Shown here in pieces: positions 48,070 through 56,405 of a DNA stretch of 64,000 nucleotides (position 1 is the stretch's first letter; every line of letters begins with the position of its first letter). A model generated the notes under the pieces. That model was given only the letters and a program-made list of their open reading frames with translations, was not told the origin of the DNA and ran no database searches. Source of the stretch: Paenibacillus sabinae T27 (GTDB lineage Bacteria; Bacillota; Bacilli; Paenibacillales; Paenibacillaceae); contig NZ_CP004078.1 of the NCBI RefSeq assembly GCF_000612505.1, forward strand, positions 851,001 through 915,000, written 5' to 3'. Made by a program: the position numbers and the translations under genes.

Positions 48070-49535
48070 TGAACAAGATTAATAAAGGACCTCTGTTGTT
48101 CATCATGATATTGGGCGCTTTCATAGCCGTTCTGAATCAGACGATTATGAGTGTGGCTATTCCAGAGTTAATAACAGACTTTAACATCGCGGCCACAACG
48201 GCTCAATGGCTGACAACAGGGTACATGCTGGTAAATGGAGTTTTTATTCCTATAACAGCCTATCTAATGCAGCGCTTTACGACCCGTGAATTATTCCTTT
48301 CAGCTATGCTTGCGTTTCTTGCCGGATCTGTTGTATCTGGAGTAGCTCCTGGCTTTGAACTGCTGCTCATCGGGCGTCTTGTGCAGGCTGCAGGAGCAGG
48401 CATCATAATGCCGCTGTTGATGAATGTTGTGCTTGCCATCTATCCTGAGGAGAAGCGTGGAGGCGCAATGGGGCTTATTGGAGTAGCCATTATCTTTGCC
48501 CCTGCAATCGGTCCGGCCTATGCCGGGTATATGCTTGATCATTACGTCTGGCGCTCGCTGTTCTATGTCATTATTCCGTTTGCGGCGCTGGTTATCCTTC
48601 TGGCCTTTTTTTACTTGAAAAATGTAACGGAGCGGGCCTATCCCAAGCTGGATATTGCCGGCATGATTTTGTCCACTGTTGGATTCGGCACTTTACTATA
48701 TGGATTCAGCAGAGCAGGCGCAATCGGCTGGACAGCGACCGAAGTGATTGTAACCTTGCTCGTTGGCTTGATCTCGCTGGTTCTGTTTTCAGTAACCCAG
48801 CTTAAAAGCAAAAATCCCTTGCTGGAACTGAAAGCATTCAAATACAACATGTTTACGCTGACTACCCTTATTAATGTTGTTGTGACGGTGGTCATGTATG
48901 CGGATATGATGCTGCTTCCAATCTATTTGCAGAACATGAGGCACTATACGGCATTTGAAGCCGGAATTTTGATGCTGCCGGGCGCTTTGCTTATGGGCTT
49001 GCTTATGCCCGTTGCGGGCCGACTGTTCGACAGGTTTGGAGCAAGATGGCTGTCGGTCATCGGCATCGCCATTACGATTGTGACAACGATCGGCTTTACT
49101 TCGTTAACGGACTCCACAAGCTATACCTATCTTCTGCTATTGTCCACCGGCAGACGAATCGGAATGGCAATGTTCATGATGCCGATTACAACCGCGGGGC
49201 TTAACCAGCTTCCGGCTTCGTACCATGCTCACGGAACCGCCATTTCCAATACGGTCAAGCAGGTGTCGGGTGCTATTGGCACAGCGCTTCTGGTCACGAT
49301 TCTAACCAACCGGGCGCAGTTTCATGCGGTTAGGATAGCTGCCGAAGGAGTGATTCACGATCAGGCGCAATTGCTGCAGAAGGCCTCTATAGCGGGGATG
49401 AACGATGCCTATTTAGCCGTTATTATTTTTGGAGCAATCGGGCTCGTGATGTCCTTCTTCATTAAGAAAACGAAGCAGCCTGAAGTCGCTTTGCAAGGTG
49501 AGTTGATACAGGCTGGAACCGGTAGGAAGGCCTGA
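48069..49535 (+). CDS. MFS drug transporter, DHA2 (EmrB/QacA/LmrB) family
   Basis: 488 residues, 14 hydrophobic segments, with LGAFIAVLNQTIMSVAIPEL in helix 1, LTTGYMLVNGVFIP in helix 2, and the antiporter motif C region AIIFAPAIGPAYAGYMLDHYVWRSLF in helix 5. The ATG at 48069 overlaps the SDR stop by one base and follows AAAGGAG. Expressed with the SDR under MarR control. Substrate unknown. Confidence 0.9.
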   Translation: MNKINKGPLLFIMILGAFIAVLNQTIMSVAIPELITDFNIAATTAQWLTTGYMLVNGVFIPITAYLMQRFTTRELFLSAMLAFLAGSVVSGVAPGFELLLIGRLVQAAGAGIIMPLLMNVVLAIYPEEKRGGAMGLIGVAIIFAPAIGPAYAGYMLDHYVWRSLFYVIIPFAALVILLAFFYLKNVTERAYPKLDIAGMILSTVGFGTLLYGFSRAGAIGWTATEVIVTLLVGLISLVLFSVTQLKSKNPLLELKAFKYNMFTLTTLINVVVTVVMYADMMLLPIYLQNMRHYTAFEAGILMLPGALLMGLLMPVAGRLFDRFGARWLSVIGIAITIVTTIGFTSLTDSTSYTYLLLLSTGRRIGMAMFMMPITTAGLNQLPASYHAHGTAISNTVKQVSGAIGTALLVTILTNRAQFHAVRIAAEGVIHDQAQLLQKASIAGMNDAYLAVIIFGAIGLVMSFFIKKTKQPEVALQGELIQAGTGRKA

Positions 49536-49883
49536 ATTGGAGATATATACGGATAAGGCGAATTTAACAACAGATCATGTATGGGATCGCGAGAGTTATT
49601 TTCGTGTACCCTCAATCAGACTTCACTTATTCATATGTTGACTCTGCTTACCCAACACATGTGAAAACGGTAGATCTGTTAGTGAGGGATTGATGAGCTA
49701 ATAACTTTTTGTGTATCAAGGGTTTGTTCGCTATCGAAAGATCGACACTTTTTTCGCTATCCTAAGTTTCCCTTAGCCTTGCCCTTTTTAGGGCCTGGGA
49801 AATCTGCGGATACTCAGTTAATATCAGCAAACAAAGCGCGAGTTTGAAATATTTTTGAAAGGCCAATGACGATCTGACCTTTT
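49536..49883. other. Non-coding stretch between the MFS gene and the toxin-antitoxin locus
   Basis: 348 AT-rich bases with no gene, terminator or repeat I can identify. Short open frames here have no ribosome sites. Confidence 0.5.
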
Positions 49884-49917
49884 GTAATATATTAAGTAAT
49901 ATATTAAGTAATATATT
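49884..49917 (+). repeat. 12-base tandem repeat upstream of the antitoxin RNA promoter
   Basis: GTAATATATTAA occurs twice and a third time almost complete (49884, 49896, 49908). An inverted single unit is found at 50275-50286, on the far side of the toxin promoter. Confidence 0.8.
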
Positions 49918-49945
49918 TGAATTCAAAATGTGGTATAATGAGCGC

Positions 49946-50083
49946 AGAAACAGCGTACAATGCAAAGAGAGCCGTGCTGTAACACGACTCTCCGAGCAAT
50001 AGCCGCTTTTAAGGGCGGCGGCTTACAAGGTAGGCCTCACGAAATAGACCGCATCCTTTGACCGGGGCGGTCTATTTCTTTTT
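49946..50083 (+). ncRNA. Putative antisense antitoxin RNA of a type I toxin-antitoxin locus
   Basis: An extended -10 promoter, TGGTATAAT (49931-49939), is followed by about 138 bases with no coding content but three hairpins: GAGAGCCGTG with CACGACTCTC near 49970, a GCCGC/GCGGC stem near 50005, and a perfect 12-base terminator stem GAAATAGACCGC (50041-50052) with GCGGTCTATTTC (50067-50078) and five T. The terminator overlaps the toxin stop codon on the opposite strand, the arrangement of RatA/TxpA-type systems. The length and start are predicted, not measured. Confidence 0.7.
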
Positions 50084-50155
50084 GAGGTAACTCAGCAGAG
50101 CCAAAATGAACATGCCAAACATGAACATTAACGACAGCGCTTGATAAACCTCCAT
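50072..50155 (-). CDS. Holin-like type I toxin peptide
   Basis: 27 residues, MEVYQALSLMFMFGMFILAL then LSYLKKK: a short N-terminus, one membrane helix and a basic tail, the pattern of the putative holin-like toxins of Firmicutes. The ATG follows a perfect GGGAGGTG site six bases away. That site is itself paired in a small hairpin, CTCCC-GGAA-GGGAG (50164-50177), which would hide it from ribosomes. Its -10, TGCTATAAT, is at 50219-50224. The peptide would insert in the membrane and stop growth unless silenced by the antisense RNA. Confidence 0.82.
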   Translation of the reverse strand: MEVYQALSLMFMFGMFILALLSYLKKK

Positions 50156-50323
50156 GGCATCACCTCCCTTCCGGGAGATTAGCCGACCGCCCATATCAGC
50201 CTTTCTATTGCTTCTGCGATTATAGCACGAGAAGGAAATTTAAGGAATATACTCCCAGTGCATGTCGAGTACTCTATATTACTTAAATGGAGAGGCGCCG
50301 CCCCTCTTTTTTTGTTGCATGCA

Positions 50324-51325
50324 TCAATTCCAAATATCAACAATGGGAATGCCATTTTCAATTCTTATTTTGGCTTCGGCAATATAATCTTTGCCCCATT
50401 GATTTAACTTAGATAGATCAGGATGATTTTTGTACATGCCGATGTAGACAATGATTTCCCGAAGAAGCAGAAACCACGGGATCTTTTTAATCCAATAATC
50501 ATCAATCGTATTCTCGAGAGTGTAACCCTTCATAAAATGCTCCATAAAACGGGCCGCCTGGGATTCGCGCAGCTCTCTTCCGTCATCCCCGCCGTACACA
50601 TAAACCAGATAGTATAGCTGAGTGACAATATCATCAACAAACCAGCTGTACTGGGCTTCATCGAAGTCAAACAACGTAATCCCGCTCTCATTTACCCTCA
50701 AATTTCCAACATGAATATCCCCGTGAGTCAATCCATAGGATTCAGCATCAATCGGCAATTCTTTAATTAAGGAAATAGTGTTCGTACAGCCTAGAATTAC
50801 CTTTGTTTGATCAGCAGGAATAAACTTGTGCATATTCATCAAGTAAAAATTGTGGTGCCAGTCTTTACGCTGTATGGTCTGAGTTGAAGGGGTATAAGCC
50901 TTGGAGAAAGCATGTAATTTCCCAACGGCTGCACCGCATTTATAATACAGCTCATGGTCATGAAGGCAGTCAGGGTAAGAAACGGCTTTTCCCTTTGCTT
51001 TAAGAAAAGAGGTGACGATAAAAGAGGAATCATTTACATGGACATATTCAACTAAATTTTTTTGTGTGGATTCAACTGGTATAGATACAGAGAGACCGTT
51101 ACAATGCAAGTATAGTAGCCAATCTAATTCGCCTTTGACTAAATCCATACTGCGGTGTTCAGTCGGCGTAAACCGTAGAATATACGGGTGTCCATTTCTT
51201 TGGTATTCGTATACAAAATTCATGGAACCGCCAATGCTGGTCAGTTCCTCTACGGATGTGTCATATAAGGATGCTCCGTATCGTACAATCTCAGCAATAA
51301 ATTTGGATTCAATTTCCTGTTCCAA
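50324..51325 (-). CDS. Aminoglycoside-phosphotransferase-like kinase (APH/homoserine-kinase II fold)
   Basis: 333 residues. The kinase core has His201, Asp203 and Asn208 in THGDIHVGNL and the metal-binding Asp220/Asp222 in ITLFDFDEAQ. MNFVYEYQRNGHPYILRF near residue 35 replaces the glycine loop and Lys strand. The family phosphorylates small hydroxylated compounds, including choline, homoserine and some antibiotics. Substrate unknown. A hairpin with eight T lies just beyond its stop, on the plus strand (50288-50311). Confidence 0.83.
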   Translation of the reverse strand: MEQEIESKFIAEIVRYGASLYDTSVEELTSIGGSMNFVYEYQRNGHPYILRFTPTEHRSMDLVKGELDWLLYLHCNGLSVSIPVESTQKNLVEYVHVNDSSFIVTSFLKAKGKAVSYPDCLHDHELYYKCGAAVGKLHAFSKAYTPSTQTIQRKDWHHNFYLMNMHKFIPADQTKVILGCTNTISLIKELPIDAESYGLTHGDIHVGNLRVNESGITLFDFDEAQYSWFVDDIVTQLYYLVYVYGGDDGRELRESQAARFMEHFMKGYTLENTIDDYWIKKIPWFLLLREIIVYIGMYKNHPDLSKLNQWGKDYIAEAKIRIENGIPIVDIWN

Positions 51326-51433
51326 GTCGTTTCTCCTCTCTAAGATTAATCCTTATTTTCTGCTTGATGTATCGTAAACCCTTTTAAAGTATAGGCTATG
51401 TTAAATTACATTTTTATAAAACGGAGGATTTAT

Positions 51434-51775
51434 ATGAGCGGTATTGCCCAAACACCACAGCCACCTTACTATGCGGTAATTTTCACTTCTGAACGAACAG
51501 AAGGGGATAATGGTTATGCTGAAATGGCAGATGAAATGGTGAGGCTTGCATCAACCCAACCTGGGTTTTTGGGAGTAGAAAGTGCACGAGAAGGTTTAGG
51601 CATCACTGTGTCATATTGGGATTCTCTCGAAGCAATACAAAAATGGAAACAAAACGAGAGACATCTAATTGCACAACGTAAAGGAATGTCAGAATGGTAT
51701 CTCAAATATAAAACGAGAGTTTGCAAGGTGGAACGAGATTACGGATATGAAGCATCAAGTACGGACAACTTATGA
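51434..51775 (+). CDS. Antibiotic biosynthesis monooxygenase (ABM) domain protein
   Basis: 113 residues from the ATG at 51434, seven bases after ACGGAGGA. A single ABM barrel: YYAVIFTSERTEGDNGYAEMADEMVRLASTQPGFLGVESARE, then ITVSYWDSLEAIQKWKQNERH, the conserved W and H of YdhR/YgiN-like proteins. Cytosolic; may oxidise quinol-like compounds without a cofactor or bind haem. Overlaps the next gene by four bases. Confidence 0.85.
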   Translation: MSGIAQTPQPPYYAVIFTSERTEGDNGYAEMADEMVRLASTQPGFLGVESAREGLGITVSYWDSLEAIQKWKQNERHLIAQRKGMSEWYLKYKTRVCKVERDYGYEASSTDNL

Positions 51776-52188
51776 ATATAAAAAAAGTAATAATACTATC
51801 ACTTGTATCCATTTTTATAATAATTATGGCCGGAAATCACTATTTCTCCGACCAACTTCCAAAATCAATGGTGAACCGTATCATTCAGAAATCAATCGAA
51901 GGTAATTTTTCTGATTTAAATATAAGGAGCCAAGACAAAGAAACCTTACAGCGGTTTTTCAATAATGAATATGCTACGAAAGATCTGGATTTTTCCGGAG
52001 AATTCACACATATGAACCCGAATCGACCTGAACTACTCTATAACTTCGAATATATTGACTATAATCAAATCAACCAAATCAGACAGATTATTGGTGGGGC
52101 CCTTGCTATTGAAATGACTCGCCAATCTTTTTTCAAATGGAAGATCAAACAGGTAAGAATCATAAAAAAACTACAAATAAGTATGTGA
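51772..52188 (+). CDS. Small exported or membrane-anchored protein of unknown function
   Basis: 138 residues. An N-terminal hydrophobic segment (IKKVIILSLVSIFIIIMAG, 3-21) is followed by a hydrophilic part without cysteine or known motif. The ATGA overlap with the upstream ABM gene indicates coupled translation, which supports it being real. No family recognised. Confidence 0.6.
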   Translation: MNIKKVIILSLVSIFIIIMAGNHYFSDQLPKSMVNRIIQKSIEGNFSDLNIRSQDKETLQRFFNNEYATKDLDFSGEFTHMNPNRPELLYNFEYIDYNQINQIRQIIGGALAIEMTRQSFFKWKIKQVRIIKKLQISM

Positions 52189-52290
52189 AGGGGGATGAAC
52201 AACATGGAGTTTACAATCAGAAAATGCAAGTAATACATGGTGGTTGTCAAAGTATGAACGACCACCAATTCTAAAGTGAGGTGGTTAGAT

Positions 52291-52710
52291 ATGTTAAGCG
52301 AACAATACGAAATTATCGAACGCCTGCCAACTGTTCTGGAACATAAAACTTTATGGGAAGCGGTTGGATGGGGAAAAGTTAATATAGAGATGACAGAGCA
52401 GTCCATTGCCAATTCAGTCTATGGCGTAATTGCAATAAGTGATGGAAACGTAATCGGCATGGGACGGATTGTGGGCGATGGAGCAATGTACTATTATATC
52501 CAAGATGTAGCTGTACTGCCTGAGCATCAAAACAAGGGAATCGGCAAGGAAATTATCGATAAACTGCTAAACTATATCAATGTTAATTGTGCTGGAGCCG
52601 GTTTTGTCGGTCTATTCGCATCACATGGGAAAGATGAATTCTACGAAAAGTTCGGATTCAAAGACCATTCGCCCGGAATGACCGGGATGTTCATGGTTAT
52701 GGACAAATAG
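52291..52710 (+). CDS. GNAT family N-acetyltransferase
   Basis: 139 residues from the ATG at 52291, which follows GAGGTGG. The acetyl-CoA loop is AVLPEHQNKGIGKEIIDKLL near residue 78, preceded by YYIQDV; FYEKFGFKDH is motif B. Typical of the YjaB/ElaA-like small acetyltransferases. Substrate unknown. A 7-base hairpin (TGGTGGT with ACCACCA, 52240-52268) precedes it without a T tract. Confidence 0.85.
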   Translation: MLSEQYEIIERLPTVLEHKTLWEAVGWGKVNIEMTEQSIANSVYGVIAISDGNVIGMGRIVGDGAMYYYIQDVAVLPEHQNKGIGKEIIDKLLNYINVNCAGAGFVGLFASHGKDEFYEKFGFKDHSPGMTGMFMVMDK

Positions 52711-52776
52711 TTGTAATGGAAATAAGAAAGACGGGTATTACTAGCCGCTCTTCATATGAGCATATACCATTCCAGA

Positions 52777-52801
52777 GAGGGACAAAGTTCCCTCTTTTTT
52801 G
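52777..52801 (+). terminator. Terminator that is also the group II intron insertion point
   Basis: GAGGGA and TCCCTC pair around a six-base loop, followed by six T. The intron fragment begins directly after the T tract. Confidence 0.85.
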
Positions 52802-53055
52802 GTGCGCCCAGCATGGGCGCTATCTATAGGGTTCAAGTCCCGAATGGTGAAGGCAGTAGTAACCATAGCTCAAGGCAAGGGTGAGGTGGAATCTGAAGGA
52901 AGCTGGCGGCAAATCTCCGGTCTGAGGAAGCAGATAGATGGAGAGGATTCCCTAGGGTTTCGGACTGTATAGCCCTTATTTACTCAAAACAGGCTCCAAA
53001 ACAAGAGATTCGGCGCAAATAGTTGTATCTGAGTCCGATGGAAGGAGGGAACACG
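52802..53055 (+). mobile_element. Truncated group II intron (5' domain I fragment)
   Basis: The sequence opens GTGCGCCCAGCATGGGCGC, the standard 5' end of many bacterial group II introns, and continues through the familiar domain I segments GGTTCAAGTCCCGAATGG, AAGGCAGTAGTAACC, CTCAAGGCAAGGGTG and GAATCTGAAGGAAGC. The reverse-transcriptase gene and domains V-VI are absent within this window, so it is a 5' remnant and its right limit (about 53055) is approximate. The remaining ~160 bases to 53218 hold no recognisable feature beyond the AGGAGG site of the next gene. Confidence 0.8.
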
Positions 53056-53218
53056 TTGTTTTTTACAAATAAGGTCTCCTGAGTCCGAATCATCAGGATT
53101 ATAACAAATGGTATATGGTGCTGATGTTTTACTATAAGACATTTGTTATTAAAAATTTTGAATAATTAATTATAAAGTTATAGAATATTATGATTAACTA
53201 ATTAGGAGGAAACGAAAA

Positions 53219-54274
53219 GTGGAACTTGGTGTAAGCACCTTTGTCGAGACAACGCCTGATGTGGAGACGGGTGAGACGATGAGTCACGCTGAGCGATTAC
53301 GTGAAGTGGTGGAGGAAATTGTGCTCGCTGATCAGGTGGGACTGGATGTATTCGGCGTGGGTGAACATCATCGGCATGATTTTGCTGCTTCATCGCCTGC
53401 GGTTGTAATGGCTGCGGCAGCATCCCTGACGACCAGGATTCGGTTGACCAGTGCGGTAATGATTCTATCGTCATCCGATCCAGTGCGTGTCTTTCAGGAT
53501 TTTGCCACGCTTGACGGAATTTCGAACGGACGTGCGGAGATTATGGTAGGTCGTGGTTCGTTCACAGAGTCGTTTCCGTTATTCGGATACGATCTAAAAG
53601 ACTATGAGGAAATATTCAATGAGAAACTAGACTTGTTATTAAAAATTCAGGAGTCGGAGAAAGTAACCTGGAGCGGCAAACATCGACCCGTAATACATAA
53701 TCTGGGTATTTACCCACGCCCGGTGCAAAATCCATTACCAGTATGGATTGGCAGTGCGGGGAGTCCAGAGTCTGCAATCCGCGCCGGGTCATTAGGATTG
53801 CCTTTTGCTCTTGCAATTATCGGAAATGTGAATCCATCGCAATACGCGTCGCAGGTGCGGCTCTACAAGGAATCGGCGGCTAAGGCAGGCTATGATGTAT
53901 CGCGGTTGCCGGTTGCGTCGCACTCCCATGGTTTTATAGCAGAGAATAGGCAGATGGCCGTTGAGAAGTTTTTCCCTTCAACGTATGCTCGAACGAATGT
54001 GAGGGCGCGGGAGAAAGGTATCCCTCCCTATCATCGTTCGGATTATGATGCAGCGTGCAGCTTTGAAGGTGCCTTATATGTGGGGGATCCAGAGACGGTT
54101 GCCAATAAAATCATTCATCTGCGCAAGCATGTGGGGATTACGAGATTTTTCTTGCATGTGCCTCACGGAACGATGCCTCATGCGGATGTTATGCAGGCGA
54201 TTAGACTACTCGGAACAGAAGTTGCGCCTCGCGTGCGAGAAGAAGTAGCACGCTTAGAAATTAATAATCAATGA
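53219..54274 (+). CDS. LLM class flavin-dependent oxidoreductase
   Basis: 351 residues from a GTG, nine bases after AGGAGG. The bacterial-luciferase-like barrel begins MELGVSTFVETTP and has DVFGVGEHHRHDFAASSPAVVMAAAASLTTRIRLTSAVMILSSSDPVRVFQDFATLDGIS, then AEIMVGRGSF and PVWIGSAGSPESAIRAGSLGLP. These enzymes use reduced FMN to oxidise small molecules. Substrate unknown; transcribed alone. Confidence 0.9.
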   Translation: MELGVSTFVETTPDVETGETMSHAERLREVVEEIVLADQVGLDVFGVGEHHRHDFAASSPAVVMAAAASLTTRIRLTSAVMILSSSDPVRVFQDFATLDGISNGRAEIMVGRGSFTESFPLFGYDLKDYEEIFNEKLDLLLKIQESEKVTWSGKHRPVIHNLGIYPRPVQNPLPVWIGSAGSPESAIRAGSLGLPFALAIIGNVNPSQYASQVRLYKESAAKAGYDVSRLPVASHSHGFIAENRQMAVEKFFPSTYARTNVRAREKGIPPYHRSDYDAACSFEGALYVGDPETVANKIIHLRKHVGITRFFLHVPHGTMPHADVMQAIRLLGTEVAPRVREEVARLEINNQ

Positions 54275-54417
54275 TCTAATCGCTTTGGACAAAGGAATGA
54301 ATTAGGGGTCAAAGCTTCGGTCTTGTTGAAAAAACTGATGAAACGCATTGCGGCCCTCGAAGCGGCTTATCCCGAAGCCGTGAATATTATAGGTAAGTAT
54401 ACTCTTTCAATTGAAAC

Positions 54418-54444
54418 GCGGATTAGATAATCTGCGTCTTTTTT
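54418..54444 (+). terminator. Terminator downstream of the LLM gene region
   Basis: GCGGATTA (54418-54425) pairs with TAATCTGC (54428-54435), followed by six T. The 54275-54417 stretch before it has an open frame ending RIAALEAAYPEAVNIIGKYTL, perhaps a fragment of a lost gene, but not one I recognise. Confidence 0.75.
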
Positions 54445-54471
54445 CTATGCTTCTTAGGTTGATGTAACGCG

Positions 54472-55347
54472 CTAATCCTCGTTCAAAAACGCCTGAACAT
54501 ATTTAACAACTTTCCTTGCCGCAGGAGACATGGATTTCAAGGATGGGGCCGCGATGCCGATGGAGCGGTAATGGTCGCCTTCCAGATCAAGGATGCAGAC
54601 ATGGCTCGGGACTTGATGCAGCACCATTTCGGGAAGGATGCTGATGCCCATTCCATTTTGAACCATGGAGATAATCGCCTGGTCATCTTCGAACTCGAAT
54701 TTAATGGCGGGGGATACCTTGTTTTCTTTGAGGATACGCCTCGCATCGTTATCACAGCTTTTCTTGGGCAGGATGAACGGCTCCTCTCTGATTTGTTCAA
54801 AACGAACTTCATTCAGTGCGGCAAAAGGGTGTTTATCGGGAACGATCAGCACCATCCGGTCTTTTTTCAATGGAATGACTTCAAATGACTTGGACGCGGG
54901 CAGCGAGAGAAAGCCGAAATCAACGGCGCCGCTGGCTATCCAGTGCTCGATATCTTCATAGCTTCTTCCTTCCAGCAGTTTCATTTCAATCGAGGGGTGG
55001 CTTTCGGCAAAATAACTCATGATTCGGGGCAGCCACTGGATGGACACGCTCGCAAACGTGCCGATACGCACCGTTCCTGTTTCCAGCCCGTTAATATTTG
55101 CAATTTGCTGCTTTAACTGCTCGTTCCCTTTCAAAATCTCACGGATATAGGGCAGGATCAGTTCTCCGCTGCTCGTCAAATGGACGCCGGCGCGCCCTCT
55201 GCTAAGGATTGAAAATCCCCACTCCGCTTCCAGGCTGGCAATGGCATGGCTCACGGCCGATTGGGTAAAACCCAGTTCCGCCGCGGCTTGGGACAGGCTC
55301 CCCAATTCTACAACCGCTTGAAAGATCTCATACTTGGCCAGTGACAT
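54472..55347 (-). CDS. LysR family transcriptional regulator
   Basis: 291 residues. The N-terminal helix-turn-helix is YEIFQAVVELGSLSQAAAELGFTQSAVSHAIASLEAEWGFSILSRGR, and the effector domain starts TGTVRIGTFASVSIQWLP near residue 92. Resembles the CysL/YtlI-type subgroup. Divergent from the EamA exporter gene, with a T-N11-A box in the gap. Confidence 0.92.
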   Translation of the reverse strand: MSLAKYEIFQAVVELGSLSQAAAELGFTQSAVSHAIASLEAEWGFSILSRGRAGVHLTSSGELILPYIREILKGNEQLKQQIANINGLETGTVRIGTFASVSIQWLPRIMSYFAESHPSIEMKLLEGRSYEDIEHWIASGAVDFGFLSLPASKSFEVIPLKKDRMVLIVPDKHPFAALNEVRFEQIREEPFILPKKSCDNDARRILKENKVSPAIKFEFEDDQAIISMVQNGMGISILPEMVLHQVPSHVCILDLEGDHYRSIGIAAPSLKSMSPAARKVVKYVQAFLNED

Positions 55348-55388
55348 TTCCGATCACCCTGTTCGTATTATTTTTTTTCAACTAAGGC

Positions 55389-55440
55389 ATGAATAACATT
55401 CATTTTCTTTATATAAAATGTACACGTATACTTCGAAGTA
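55389..55440. promoter_or_regulatory. LysR-type operator region between divergent genes
   Basis: ATGAATAACATTCAT (55389-55403) is a perfect interrupted palindrome with the LysR T-N11-A pattern. A second perfect 12-base palindrome, TACTTCGAAGTA, lies at 55429-55440. Together they fit the recognition and activation sites of a LysR-controlled divergent promoter. Confidence 0.65.
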
Positions 55441-55471
55441 AGCAATATCTCAGGCTGAAAGGAAGTATTGT

Positions 55472-56389
55472 ATGAACACAGGGCTAAAAGCGAATGTGAT
55501 GCTGTTGATCGTGACGATGTTTTGGGGCTCATCCTACTTGTTCATGAAGATGGGGCTTACGGATGTACAGGAATTTAACCTGATTGCCTTGCGGTTTGGA
55601 CTGGCCTTTATTTTATCCGGAATAGTCTTTCACAGGCGCCTCATTCATGCCGATTTCAAAACGGTAAAATATGCATTTTGGCAGGGTACGATTTTATTTC
55701 TCGTATTCGCCGCGATTACGTTTGGCGTGAAATCCACATCGGCGTCCAATGCCGGATTTCTGGTAAGTTTAACGGTCGTATTTGTGCCGCTGCTGCTCAC
55801 CGTCCGGTATAGAAGGATGCCCGAAAACAGGGTGATCGTTGGCGTGATTCTGGCTTTGACGGGCATAGGACTGTTGACGTTAACAAGCCGGTTCGTCATC
55901 AGCAGCGGGGACTTGCTGTGCATCCTGGGCGCGTTGATGTATGCCATTCACATCGTCGTTACGGGGAAGCTGACAAAGAGCGTGGACTCCCTAACTCTTG
56001 GCATTCTGCAGCTGGGGTTCGCCGGAGCATGGGGGCTGGTATTCTCCGCTTTGCTGGAGCAGCCGCAGCTTCCGGACACAGCAGACGCTTGGGTTTCGGT
56101 TCTGGGGTTGAGTCTGTTTTGCAGCGCATTTGGCTTTATCGTCCAGACGGCGGCCCAGAAATATACGACCCCAACGCATACGGGGCTGCTCTTTTCATTG
56201 GAGCCTGTTTTTGCGGCATGGTTCGCGTTTGCTTTTGCGGGTGAAAGCCTTTCCCTCCAAGGCTATGCGGGAGCCGCTCTGGTGCTGCTCAGTGTGTTAA
56301 CCGCCCAGATCGATATTAAAAAGATACTAAGAAAACCGGGATTTCATAAATCCAGTGCGGAGTCTAAAACTAACTCCATAGCAGGCTAA
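55472..56389 (+). CDS. DMT superfamily transporter (EamA/RhaT type)
   Basis: 305 residues, ten hydrophobic segments in two EamA repeats. Key motifs are VTMFWGSSYLFMKMGL in helix 1 and TSASNAGFLVSLTVVFVPLL near residue 90, and the mirrored THTGLLFSLEPVFAAWFAFAFAGE near residue 235. Probably exports amino acids or metabolites. Divergent from and likely controlled by the LysR regulator. Confidence 0.9.
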   Translation: MNTGLKANVMLLIVTMFWGSSYLFMKMGLTDVQEFNLIALRFGLAFILSGIVFHRRLIHADFKTVKYAFWQGTILFLVFAAITFGVKSTSASNAGFLVSLTVVFVPLLLTVRYRRMPENRVIVGVILALTGIGLLTLTSRFVISSGDLLCILGALMYAIHIVVTGKLTKSVDSLTLGILQLGFAGAWGLVFSALLEQPQLPDTADAWVSVLGLSLFCSAFGFIVQTAAQKYTTPTHTGLLFSLEPVFAAWFAFAFAGESLSLQGYAGAALVLLSVLTAQIDIKKILRKPGFHKSSAESKTNSIAG

Positions 56390-56405
56390 AAGGAGGCGAA
56401 CCGTA

